Shown: piece by piece, positions 50,462 to 61,967 of the stretch
How the letters are laid out: each line of letters opens with the position of its first letter
Numbering within the stretch: the first letter of the stretch is position 1
NCBI GenBank assembly: GCA_035235625.1
Contig: CP141142.1
Span: 41,457,644 to 41,521,643, forward strand
Direction: 5' to 3'
Length of the DNA stretch: 64,000 bases
DNA from: Saururus chinensis
Taxonomy: Eukaryota > Streptophyta > Magnoliopsida > Piperales > Saururaceae
Notes under the pieces: generated by a model
Told to the model about the DNA's origin: nothing
The model's input: only the letters and a program-made list of their open reading frames with translations
The model's database searches: none
Made by a program: the position numbers and the translations under genes

Positions 50462-53400
50462 TGTCACGCCCTAGCACATGCCACTCCTGACCTAAACCCG
50501 GTCTAAGGAGTAAGTGGTACACAGAGCAATGAATTAAGTTGAAGTGCAAAAGACTTAACCCATCCTTTGGTTAACACACAATGGAGTAAATGCACGAGAA
50601 CTTTATACAAAAATAAATAGAGCAAAATAAAGGACTACTAATCAACGTCTTAGTCCACACATACCCACATCATCTAGTTATCACATAAGAAAAAGCCACA
50701 AGAACTAAACAAGTCTAAGCCAACCATGGCAAAACATAGTGTAAAGTAAACATCAAGTGTATAAATTCAACATAACATAGATCCAAACTAAAATTACCAT
50801 GTGCAACCATAGCCCCTCTCAATGATCGTGGCCAGCCAGAGCCCATCCAACACACCTTTATGGCACGACATGAAACCACAAAACAAAGAGGGGTAAGCTT
50901 TTTCTCAATAACGGTTTTAATATGGAAAGAAAAGTCATAATGATATATAAGTATTATCAATATAACATACATCGCATATTCATTCACCACCCTAATTCAT
51001 CATGGGACAAATCACATATATTTATGCCACTTATGCATCATATTGTAATCCACATTTCATAAACATATACACATGCCGCCCCTGTAAATCATGATGTAAA
51101 ATAAACACATAATCATGTCACCTACATATCATGATGTAAAAACCCACATTCCATAAGCACATAATCATGCCACATGTGCATCAATGGTTCATACATAGTT
51201 CATAAAATATATACAATATGAATCTCATTATAATAATCACATCTTGCATGAATCAATTCTCAATATTTATATCATGCATAATCATATATCAATGTACACA
51301 TTCACCATGCAAAATCAAGTGTATCAACACACACCATTCTGCATATTTATACAAATCTATTCCAGAATCACATGTGTAATGTATGCATCATTGTTCCTAT
51401 ACAACATGTGTAAATGAGCATTATATACCATACACATGTATAAATCAATCAGTGAATGTCTCACAATTAAAAAAACAACCCTACTTAATCGGACGAAGCA
51501 TAAGCAGACTTGCTTACCCCAGACAATCCTTAACAGGGAAGGTCCGATTTCCAAAAGGAAACTAGTGCAGTTTGGGTAAGTTCCCTAACGAAGAAAATAC
51601 CCCCTGGTAAGCCGGTACACATGGAAAAACCAGCTTGGATTCTCAGAGTCCAGATAACATATCAATTTAACTCGTTACATCATTCTTCTCTTCTCACCGG
51701 GGGAGGAAACCCGTCCTCTAAGGAATGTAAAACCCCGTCCTTTCAGATGTAAAACTAAACCTTTGAGCGGCTAATCTTGAAAAACAACAGCATCCAACTG
51801 CTTAATCCGACTAATCACGATTAACCTTCGTTTATAAATCATCTGTATGATGCGTGCAATATGATACATACATAAGCAAGATCTAACAAATGTAAGCACA
51901 ATTAAGCATACCCAAATCAGTCCCTATGAGCATATAATATGGTCCATTTGTAAAAAATAAAATCATGTAGTCATAAGCAAGAATATATATATATATACAC
52001 ATGCATGGTAGTGTTCATACTTATGCTAAAAAATTTGAAACATAAATCACCTAAAATCAATGTAACATGTGCAAGCATACATAACTTATCTTGATTAAGA
52101 CCTACTGGAATCATAGAGTAATTATGAAGAAATTATCAAGAATATCATACTAAAACTATACAAGTATAATCATAACTCTCAAAGATAGCTCTCATGTAAT
52201 CACAGTAGCATTTATAAGTAATCATAACTCATTATAGTAATAAAAGAACTAGATTTATGAGAAGAGAACAAAAAATGACCCAAAATCCAAAAAATAAGCC
52301 AAGATCACAAATCTGTAGTATAGCCATTTGGATGCCCTGTTAGGCCGTTCGAATACTTGGCTGTTCGAATGACTATTAGCCCGTTCAAGCAGCCTGAACA
52401 GTTCACTTTTCTTGTTCATTTTCAACCTTTCAAAATTCAAACCGAAAACATTCCAAATTTTCATATAAATTTAAAAATCAATATAGAATATTAGATAATC
52501 AAAATCTAACCTTAGAACATGATAGATTTAATTATTTTCATGCTTAATCACAAGAAAATAATCATAAATTGCATACTTTTAAGAAATCACCATTAAACCT
52601 CAAAATAAAGCAAAAACTTAAATAAATCTACAATCATGCATTCCAATGAATAAAACCACACAAGGTAAAACTCTCTTACCTCTATGAAGCATTTGAATCC
52701 ACAAAAGAGCTTCAATCCTTAAGAAATCATACCCAAAATTAGGGTTTTTGTTAGAACCCAATTAAAATTAAGTAATAGACTCAAATCAACTTGAAAATAG
52801 GTAGATGTAGAATATCCTTTGGTTAAAAATGAAAATAACCTATTTAGGGTTTTAAATTGAAAATTTTAATAGAAGAAATCAAGAATGAAGATGGAGAAAA
52901 TGAATATAAGAATGATTAAGACCAAACTTGAAAGATTATGGGTGATTAGGGTAAGAAAACACACCTTAATCTAAGTTTCTTCTTTGGAAAATAGGAGTAG
53001 AGAATTTCCTCCCTTCTAACACATCTCTTCCTCATTTGGGAAAATAGGCTAGGGTTTCCTTAAATAGTAAGGGGTTTGAGCTAGGTTAACAAACTATTGG
53101 GTTAGAAAATAGGTCAAAACGCCCGAAGTGGCTAATTAGAGTTATGTTTTGTCTAAAAATAAATTTAATCACACCTAATCCTACTTAAATAAAATAATAT
53201 AAGGTTATAGGGTGAAGTGAGTTGCACTATGTCCAACATGGATGCGGGGCTCATGGTAGGGTTCACTCCTATAATTATGGAAAAAAGTAGAATAAAATAC
53301 TATAAAATTGGTAAAAATTGGATAAATCAAGTTTGACACTAATATTTAAAAATAAAATAAAACCTTATTAGAGTCATAATTACTAACCCATAACCCCAAA

Positions 53401-53486
53401 CTCAAATCAAATTGACGAACAAGCAAAACCATACAAATTCACATAATTAAAAAGAAATTAAATCAAATAAAATTAGAGATCTTACA
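50462..53486 (-). mobile_element. Solo LTR A3
   Basis: The left edge 'tgtcacgccctagcacatg' and the right edge '...ttagagatcttaca' give TG...CA. The flanks ACAAT (50457-50461) and ACACT (53487-53491) match at 4 of 5 positions. It is colinear with A1: 51650-51760 ('cccgtcctctaaggaatgta') matches 29230-29270, and the palindrome-pair region at 52325-52400 matches that of A2. It is 3.0 kb and non-coding. The sequence at 50316-50456 looks like the edge of yet another LTR into which A3 inserted. Confidence 0.75.
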
Positions 53487-54055
53487 ACACTAATAGTCCA
53501 AGTTAAATCATATCTTAAATCACACAAAGTCTTGCCCAAGTACATGTCTAAATATCTTGATATGAACAAAAAAAAGTAGCACTCATGTGCCTAAAGTTAT
53601 CTACCTTCAAGTAAGAAAACATTAAACATGTCAAGTGGTATAACAACATCGTCCTTGCTGCATCTCTAAAGTTTGAAAGTAACTTTAACCCTGCAAGTAA
53701 CTTGAATCATATGGATGCTAAGTATAGGAATATACCTAGTGAGATGACTAAACAAGTATTATGTAATAATAATGCACATGATTATACTACATCATCGCAA
53801 AATCAACAACTATCGTACCCCATTCCAAACATCATCATCACTACACATAAGTACAACAAACTTAACATTCACAAATGTTTTATCATGATTTCAAATATTA
53901 TAACGTTACTTCACTTAGGAGTCATTTTCTCTATAAGTGTAAGCTATAAGGTTCTTTATCACACCACAACCATGTCTAGAAGTATAACCTCGTCTCACTA
54001 GATCATGAACTACTTACCACGGACCTTAAGTATTTTGAGGCCTACTTACTCCATC

Positions 54056-54965
54056 TGTAATGCCAGTAATTTTTCATCCCATTTTCTTAAATTCACAAAA
54101 AAAAATTGCAACATAATGTCTATAAATCGGAGAAAAATGACAAAATCAAAACTTGTAAAAATAGTTTATAATTTAAAACATTACATATCAATTTTTCATC
54201 CAAAATTTTCCTCATTTGATGAAACATCGTACGGCCAAACCAAATATCCTCAGGCGCTACTCAAAAATAAATGTACTAACAAATTATCATGATAATGAAT
54301 TTTAAATACAAATCTATCTCAGGCATCCCTGAGTGCTAGTTCCATAAATGGTCCACTATCTACTCCAAATTACAAGTCCATAAGGTATAAACACTTTTAT
54401 TCTCATCTCACCCAATACATCAGATCGTGGCAGAAAATAATACTCGCATTGAGTAAAATATACCTGAGTCAAAGGGAATCAATCCACTTAAAAATGAGCA
54501 TCCATCTCCCAAAGCTCTTTGTCACAAACCTGCAAAAGCCTCTCAAACAATGGGGCTAAAAAATAGGGTAATGAGTATTTTCATACTTAGTAGAAAAGTA
54601 TCCAATATGGGAGTTCCAAACAGTAAACTCAGTAAGTCTATACATAGAATAATCATATACATATGGATACAATTACGCATAACATACCATCAAACTAAAC
54701 TTACACAAACACCCTTAATCCGGGGCTTACAAACTTACTTGTACAATCATATGCTAACTCATACAACTTATACACACTTGTACGACCTTATTTGTACAAT
54801 CTTACTCGTAAACATACGTTTACTGTCTTGCTCAAAATTATACTCTTACAGTCTTGCTGAAAAACATATGCTTACAATTGTACTCGTACTCATGCTCTTA
54901 CAGTCATGCTTATACTCATACTCTTATAGTGGTTCTCATAAACATACGCTTACCACAGATCTATT
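54056..54965 (-). repeat. LTR B-family 3' fragment (B3)
   Basis: It begins 'tgtaatgccagtaattttt' and is colinear with 19436-20480 of LTR B2: 'atcctcaggcgctactc', 'gggtaatgagtattttcat' and the 'cttactcgta' array are shared. It stops near 54965. No second border or duplication was found, so it is a truncated LTR. Confidence 0.7.
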
Positions 54966-55131
54966 GAGGATCTTTTAGTGTACACACAATTCGATTAGCT
55001 GACATCCTGCTTGGTTGGCTTTTTCTACCACTTATGTTCAGGTGCAGTTGTGGGTCATGCTCTTCCACTCCGGTTAGGTCCTTCTTAAGCTAGGAGGGGT
55101 AATAGAACTTCCTGGTGGATTCCAGGGTGTT

Positions 55132-55925
55132 TCGTTATCATATGTCACTTAGGTTGACATCTGATGAGTCTGTCTGTCATTGGGATTAGACGAGAATATT
55201 AATTATCGAACAATGGTTTGAGAGATAATTAATAACATTGATTGATATTGCTTGTTTAATTAGAACAAGTGGAATGATTAAAGGACTTACATAAAATGTA
55301 GGTTGCTTGAAAATACTTAAGCATTACATGTGTGATGCTATGCTTCTTAGTAGTGTAGTATTAGGCATAACTACATCTGAATCCTATCTTGTTGGAAACA
55401 TTGAAGATGTTGTCTAATGAGTATGTAGGCAACTAACATCAGGTGATGTTGGCCTGATCCAAAAAATAATAAATAATACTTTTGTTCTATTGAATGCTCC
55501 TCTAAGGGGAGGGATGTTTTGTTGCCTGTTTGGTCTTGTATGCTTGCAGGTTCTTTAGATGGGGATGTTGCGAGATCGGGACATTGGTGGGCATTTGAGG
55601 ACGATGTTGCATTAGTGGAATCTAGTTTCTTCCTTCTGCAATCTGGTAAGTAATTGTAATCACTGGCATGAGAGCCAACTTTACTTGGTTGTTTATTTTT
55701 AGACAGATGACAGACTTATACATTATAGGGTTAACCTGCTATTTACGGAATTTGACACGTGTCATAATATCATATGTTTTGATATTCGTATTTGTGAAGC
55801 CCAGTTATCACGACTTGGATATTTAATCAGATGATTTGTTTTGTGTTTAAGAAAGAAAAAAAATTTATCGTGATTTATCGCGTATCCTTTATTTTAAAAA
55901 GGTTTTAAAAATCCAGGTCGTGACA
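55132..55925 (+). repeat. Dispersed repeat G2, LTR-like 3' end
   Basis: Second copy of the repeat at 35685-36405, ending 'aatccaggtcgtgaca'. The ending is of the kind found at the 3' tips of plant LTRs. It directly precedes the minus-strand coding remnant at 55926. Confidence 0.6.
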
Positions 55926-56165
55926 GTTTATGTTCTTTTGACTTTCATTGAACTTACTCTTGAAATAAGAATCAAATAAATTGTGCATACCTTGTTGGTT
56001 CACACCAGAATTTACTTCAAGTCTACTCCATATCTCCTTTGTTATAACAAGAAACACCATCTTATTAGCACGACAAGTGTAGTTGAAGAAATGTTCAAAT
56101 ATGTCAAATTTGACAAGATCATGATCTACGATTTTGGCAGACATAATGGACGATCTTGAATCCAT
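55926..56165 (-). pseudogene. Possible Ty1/copia gag fragment
   Basis: A minus-strand frame reads ...VITKEIWSRLEVNSGVNQ..., resembling the 'AKEIWDTLEV...' region of copia-type gag proteins (UBN2-like). It is short (about 80 codons), lacks the other domains and is bordered by repeat G2. The similarity is from memory of the family pattern and is modest. It may instead be chance. Confidence 0.3.
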
Positions 56166-58209
56166 AACGACAACAAATAATTCCTTAAAATTGTTGGCAG
56201 CAAGGGGATAGATTCATATTTGCATAAGTTGACCTTGTAGCTTCAAATTAGATGATGATGGATAGTCTTCACAACATATGACAATTAGAGATAGATTCAA
56301 GAACTCACCTTTGAAAGGTGGATGAACACAAAGATTTGAGGCTATAAGGCATGTACAATTACAGTTTTCTTTAAAGAATTATTTGTCCCCCTTGGATAGA
56401 TCTAAGTTACTTATGGGCTATATGACAAACTTCCTCCTAAGATACAACAAAGCCTTTGAGAATCTGCAACTAACAATGTTGAAGAATTCTCCCTACTCTC
56501 CTTCAAACCATATTAGAATGTGGTTGAAATTTGTGTTTGAAAACACAAAAGAAATCACAAAAGAAAAAGAACAACACAAAACAAGGAAGAAAAAGCCCAG
56601 GCCCGGGTCTCTATTTATAGACTCCTACAGGGTGAGAGGTGAAGAGGTGTGTCCCTTTACGAAGAGGTGTCTCATTATAAGCCAAGGGATGCAACTATTC
56701 CCAATGGTTGCAACCCATGCACAAACTTCAAGGGATGACACCATTCATTAAGGTATGCAATATAAATGAAGGTTAACACAAAAAATTAAGGGATGCAACC
56801 CTTCACTAAAAGGTACAACCCTTCCTTGAATTTCTTTTATTTGTTTTAAAAACATCAACACAAGTGGTAGTGGCAGTGCCTAAGTGATGGAAGTAGCATC
56901 CAAAAAGCAATGAGCATCCAAGCAATGGCAACGGCATTCGAATGGTGGTGGCAGTGTCCAATTTCATGTCCATGTAAGAGTGGTGGGAGGAAGAGGAAAA
57001 AGAAGATGGTTAATGGTGGGATAATTCTATTATTTTGAGAAAAGCAGTGGAAAACCTATAATTTCCTAAAAATTTACCGGAGCTGCTCATTAATGTTGTA
57101 GCCTTCTATCCTCATGCGCTGATTAACGTTGTAAGATTATGTCCCCATGTGATAGAGATATTATGGTAAGAGAGAAACTTGGGAACTAGATCTAACAGTC
57201 ACCATATTTTCCCCCTCTACATGTCCAATGGTCATTCAATCTGGTTATGCAAATATGGTCAAGGAAACATTTTTCCATGTGATATTTCCAACGTAATCAA
57301 AGGAACTAATGCTAAAAAAGGCTAAAAAAATGAGTAGCCAAATTAGGTTCTATATAGTATAGAATATGTAGATGTTGCATGCTTCAGGAGTCTTCCGGGA
57401 AATTAAGGCGATTTTGAGTGACTTGGAACTAGGATGAACTACTTAGGAGACTTGGCATCTTCCGGGCCCTTACTTCTACAAGGAGGCCAGACTGAGCTAG
57501 CCCTCCACCCCTCTTTTAGTTTCCACTATGTCACCCTTCCTTTCCACCTCTCCCTCTACCCCTCAGTCTCTTTGAGTAGCTACTTTTCTTTTTTTCCACT
57601 TCTCTATGTTTTTCTCCTCTCTCTTTTCCCTTCACTATTCTCTTTAGCACTTGCTTCTTCTCACTCATCTCCCATGGTCTCCTCTCATGTTGTTCTTTCT
57701 TACCTCTTCTTCCATTAGACATCCGGCCCTTGTGAAATGCTTTTGGCATTTTTAGTGCAACAATGGCAGTTTATGTGGGTGTTTTCATCTTTGCTCATAT
57801 TGCACTCTTTGTGTGTAATCTGGGATCTCAAGCTTTAGTACAAGTCTTTTCTTTGTATTTGTGTAGCAGCTCCTATGTATTTCATTTTGTTTGGTAGTTA
57901 CTCCTAGGGATGCCATTGGGGGTTGAGTATATAGGGAAACCTGACTTAACCTATTAGGGTCATGTTTAAGTTTCAAATTTGATCCCGAAGAATTATTTAG
58001 GTGGATTTTAGGTAATCTAACCCTCTTGACCATACTAAAATTATAAATATTAGATTTTTTATGTTTTTCTTTTTATTTTGAAGATAAACCCCTAAACTCA
58101 ATTATTTATGGGTAAAGCAAAGATTAAATATATTTTTTATATTCTTAATAGGTTTGGTCTGTCCAAGTTCATGTTTTAACATATTTGAGTCGAATTGGGT
58201 TTAAATTAC
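56166..58209. other. Intergenic, no gene
   Basis: The 122-codon open frame at 56383-56751 is lysine-rich with no recognisable domain. 57500-57720 is CT-rich. No exon chain was found. Confidence 0.5.
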
Positions 58210-58650
58210 CATCTCTTAAAAGAAAAAACACTAGCCAGAGCTAGAGCTCACTATCACCATGATCTAATAGTCATGGGAGTTGGAGCTGCAGCTCTGGCCA
58301 TACATTTTCTTCTTAAATACATCGAATCCGACTGAAGCCAACTGGGTGATGTCATTAATTACCGCTTGGATGACGACTGCCATTGTTGATTTAAAAAAAA
58401 ATTAGATGCCACATTAGGACGGCCATTTAGAAGAAAAATTCTTAATGAAGGTTATAATTCCTGGTTCCGACTATTAACTATGATCTGACGGTGAAGGAGT
58501 TACAACTTTAACTATTAACTATGATCTGACGGTGGAGGAGTTAGCAACTTTAACCATACATCTTGTCCTTAAATACATACGCAAAGCGGGCCGGGTGAGG
58601 TAGCGTCATTAATTACAACAACTAGGAACTAGCGTTGTTGATAATAAAGG
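58210..58650. repeat. Duplicated upstream segment of the chitinase-like gene
   Basis: Two diverged copies about 230 bp apart share 'catacattttcttcttaaat' (58300) / 'catacatcttgtccttaaat' (58555) and 'gggtgatgtcattaattac' / 'gaggtagcgtcattaattac'. Within the second copy a 41-bp direct repeat is nearly perfect (58470-58510 and 58511-58552, 'actattaactatgatctgac'). Confidence 0.75.
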
Positions 58651-58699
58651 TCAAAGGATAATACAACGACCACCACAACTTCCCCTGCATTTCAGCTCG

Positions 58700-58705
58700 T
58701 ATAAA
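58700..58705 (+). promoter_or_regulatory. TATA box of the chitinase-like gene
   Basis: 'tataaa' in 'gctcgtataaatcacc', 116 bp before the ATG at 58816 and 95 bp before the GTG codon at 58795. This is a normal plant spacing. The leader downstream is CT- and AC-rich. Confidence 0.7.
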
Positions 58706-58815
58706 TCACCAACCTCCCTTCCTTTGCACTTCTCCATTACTTCACGCACTAAACAGACTAAATCAACCAATCCTCCCACACGTCTTCTCTCCTAGTGAAA
58801 TTGTCTAAGTTCATC

Positions 58816-59710
58816 ATGTCACTCATCTCCCTTCAGGCCATTATCATCTCTCTTCCCTTCACCCAAGCAACCACGTCCAACCTTTTCCGGGAGTACATAG
58901 GCGCCGAGTTCAAGAACGTCCAATTCTCCGACGTGCCGATTAACCCCGTCGTCGACTTTCACTTCATCCTCTCCTTTGCCATTGACTATACCACTTCCAG
59001 CTCCCCCTCCCCCACCAATGGCAACTTCAACATCTTCTTGGACTCTGATATTTATCCTCAGCCCCAGCCAAGTCCGGTCCATAAAGAAGAGCCACCGCAA
59101 CGTTAAGGTGGCTGTGAGCCTAGGAGGTGACAGTGTGGGCGATGGCTATGCCTACTTCAATCCTTCCTCTGTGGACTCATGGGTAGGAAATGCAGTTTCC
59201 TCACTCACCCAGATCATCCAAGCCTACAATTTGGACGGTGTAGACATTGATTATGAGCACTTCCGTTCAGATCCAAACACATTTGCTGAGTGCATTGGGC
59301 AGCTGGTCGGTACCCTTAAGAAGAATGGGGTTATCTCATTTGCATCCATTGCTCCCTTTGCTGATGACCAAGTCCAGAGCCATTACTTGGCTCTGTGGAG
59401 GAAGTATGGACACCTTATTGACTATGTCAACTTCCAGTTCTATGCATATGATAAGGGGACTACAGTGTCTCAGTTCCTGAGCTATTTTAATGAACAACAG
59501 TCCAATTATGAGGGAGGGAAGGTGTTGGCCAGTTTCATGAGTGATGGAAGTGGGGGGCTGTCTCCTAATGGGGGATTCTTCACTGCTTGTAATAGGCTTA
59601 AGGCTCAGGAAAAGTTTGGTGGGATCTTTGTCTGGTCTGCTGATGACTCCAAGAAGAATGGTTTTCGGTATGAACGACGTTCACAGGCTTTACTTGCATA
59701 TTCTAATTAA
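58816..59710 (+). pseudogene. GH18 chitinase-like (tulip-bulb chitinase type), frameshifted
   Basis: Family members are secreted or vacuolar class III-type plant chitinases that cleave chitin, or non-enzymatic relatives. The first frame (from ATG 58816) gives a hydrophobic signal peptide ([18 protein letters not shown]), then NLFREYIG and FSDVPINP...[12 protein letters not shown]. Between about 59047 and 59056 the frame shifts by +1 (or -2). Without the shift it runs to a stop at 59104-59106. The second frame carries [20 protein letters not shown], the catalytic DGVDIDYE (Glu codon about 59255-59257), INYVNFQFY-like and FVWSADDS segments to the stop at 59708. Total length is about 298 codons, intronless, near normal. 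A GTG at 58795, in frame with MKLSKF-like sequence, may be a lost original ATG. One frameshift in otherwise intact sequence could be a recent null allele or an assembly error. Catalytic competence of the repaired product is not claimed. Confidence 0.85.
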
Positions 59711-59983
59711 ATCAGTATCTGTTGGGAAGTAAACAGTATTTATATTGTAGTTTCAACTAGTTTGTGAGATGTGGAAATTAAAAGATATTTACCAGAGGTA
59801 AGAGAAAATAATTGCGGGAATGGTGTTATGGCAAGGATGAATATTTGAATGCCCATAATATAGCCGTGAATTGTGTTCTAAGAATTAATGTTCAATTAAA
59901 TTCCATCATCCTTGTGATGTAAATTTTATTATTTTTTTTGGGAAAACTATTAAAAATATTAGTTAAAAAAATAATTTCTAAAT

Positions 59984-60818
59984 GGGAAGAGAGAGAATTT
60001 TAATTACCAAACGTGTGCTTTGATAGTAATTGTTATGCCACCTAGGCACCAATAGGGCAAGCTGGCATCTGCTTAGCTTTTTTTTGCAAAATTTAGGCGA
60101 ATTTGTCACTTGCATTGAAGAAATTAGATAAAAAAATTTAATTTGATCATTTGCAGTGAAGAAATTAAACAAGAAATTAATTCCATCACGTGCAATATAG
60201 AAAGTCGGAAAAAAAATAATTTCATCAATTGCAATTACAAAGTTAAATAAAAATTAGAATTTCATCACTCAAAGTGACAAATTCAATGTTAGAAGACTTT
60301 TGAGAAGGAGGCCAAACAAATTTACGTGTAGGGTGATCTTTTCACTTCAAGCTACAAATTTAATGCTAGACAAAAAATTTGGCATTGAGTGACAATTTTT
60401 TAAAAGGAAAATGATATTTTTACATCAAAAATACACATCAAAAAACTCCCATATGAATTTTAATTAATTTAGATAAATGAGGTCATGTAAACTTTATGTA
60501 AGACCTACTTGTGAAATCCAATCAAAAGGTTTATATGAGTTTTTGTAAGTATTTTTGTTATGAAAATATCTCTATCCTCTAAAACTAATTTTCCAACAAT
60601 CACTGGCCACAAGATCCTAGTTCTGTCCCTAAATTTGGTCACACTCAAGTATAGTGATTTCATCACTTCAAGTAATGAATTCAATATCATGCAAATCATT
60701 CTAATTTCAACACTCTTGAAATTACGCAAGCACCCAAAAAAAATCAGTGCAAGTGCAACTTGCTACATTGGTGCCTCCATGGCATGGCACCTATTTGGTA
60801 ATTAAAATCTTCTCTTCA
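59984..60818. mobile_element. MITE, ~835 bp, long inverted termini
   Basis: Left 'gggaagagagagaatttta' then 'attaccaaa', and further in 'gccacctaggcaccaat', pair with the right side in inverse ('tttggtaattaaaatcttct' and 'attggtgcctccatggca'). The inverted match extends over about 90 bp. No target duplication was clear, so the superfamily is open; Mutator-like is possible from the long termini. The 3' border lies about 1.1 kb before the copia remnant. No coding sequence. Confidence 0.7.
60103..60290. repeat. ~39-bp minisatellite in the MITE
   Basis: Four to five diverged copies of 'tttcatcacttgcaatgaag' plus 'aaattaaataaaaat', with starts near 60105, 60143, 60182, 60221 and 60260. Isolated half-copies recur near 60335 and 60656. 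Confidence 0.65.
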
Positions 60819-61967
60819 CAATTAGAAGTTTTTTATTTAATAAAATTATTTTAATAATCTTTCCTCTTTTCTTAGTCTATTATTACTATTTTCCTACTGT
60901 TGAAGCGTTTAATTAGTTGTTAACTTAAAGCCTATTTCACAAATACATTGGAACCGGTCACTACTTTCAGACTGCGGTTGTTGAATCACTGCCTGTCATC
61001 CATCTTTGACGTAAGATACCGCACCGCGGCTTTATGCACCAATCCAGATCGGATACTTCATCCACCCTTTTTGACGAATATAAGCTTTCCCTTTCTGTGA
61101 CAAGGCCTGCATTTCCCAAGTCCGTAGAGATCTCACTACAGTGATTATTCCTACAATTTGGCTTAATTTTGATTTTTTTTTTCTTTCCAAATTTTATTTA
61201 GTTTCGTAGATCAATAATAATTTGTGTGTAATACATAACCCAAGAATCATAATTTGCATTCTCGCAAGCAACTAGACCAATTCAACCGAACTACTCAACC
61301 AGGCTAATAGGTGTTGAACGTGTGACTTGATATAAAACCAGGAAGAAAGCCGCACCATTTTGTTTGACCAAAAGTTAAAACGGGAATGCGTTTTGATCAC
61401 CATGTCGGTTATTTTGTGATAAATATGTGTTTTGGCTTGATAAGTTGCACCTCTTTATTTTATGAACCGAAAATAACTAAAAAAATGTCTCTTTATCAGA
61501 AACGACGGGATGAACTGAGAGATTGCATAGAGACAGAACGACTCTTTTCTTCCGGTCTTTTTCTTCTTCTATGAGAAAGATTTTGAAACCTCTTTTCTTC
61601 TTTTTTCTTTGAACTTAGAATTTGTGGCTGAGCAATAGAGTCTACCCTGATCGAGATCCAGTCTATTTGTGTGAAAGTACACCATCAAACGGGCAGTGTG
61701 GTTTGTTGTATCTCAGGAACGGAATGCGGTCGAATGCTTGTGCACAAAGGGTGGTGTATCTGTTTCAAGGATAGCGTGTAATGCGCCTTGAACCGGGTTT
61801 AAATTTCTCTTATTTGTGGTATTTAATTAATATATTTGCTAATATATTTATGTGTGATGATTTGCATTATAATTGTGAATTGTATTCAATCTGCCCTCAT
61901 TTATGTGATAATCCCAACAATCTTGAAACAGATATTTTGATTGTGTTGATTGAATACTATTGCAATT
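60819..61967 (+). other. Region upstream of the copia remnant, probable LTR/leader
   Basis: No gene was found. 61020-61150 ('cgaatataagctttcccttt' followed by a CT-rich stretch) and 61600-61800 look like LTR and untranslated leader of the following copia element. I could not identify a clear primer-binding site, LTR end or target duplication. Confidence 0.35.

Noticed and set aside
56383-56751. 122-codon lysine-rich open frame
   Set aside because: Low-complexity composition, no domain, no splice or promoter context.
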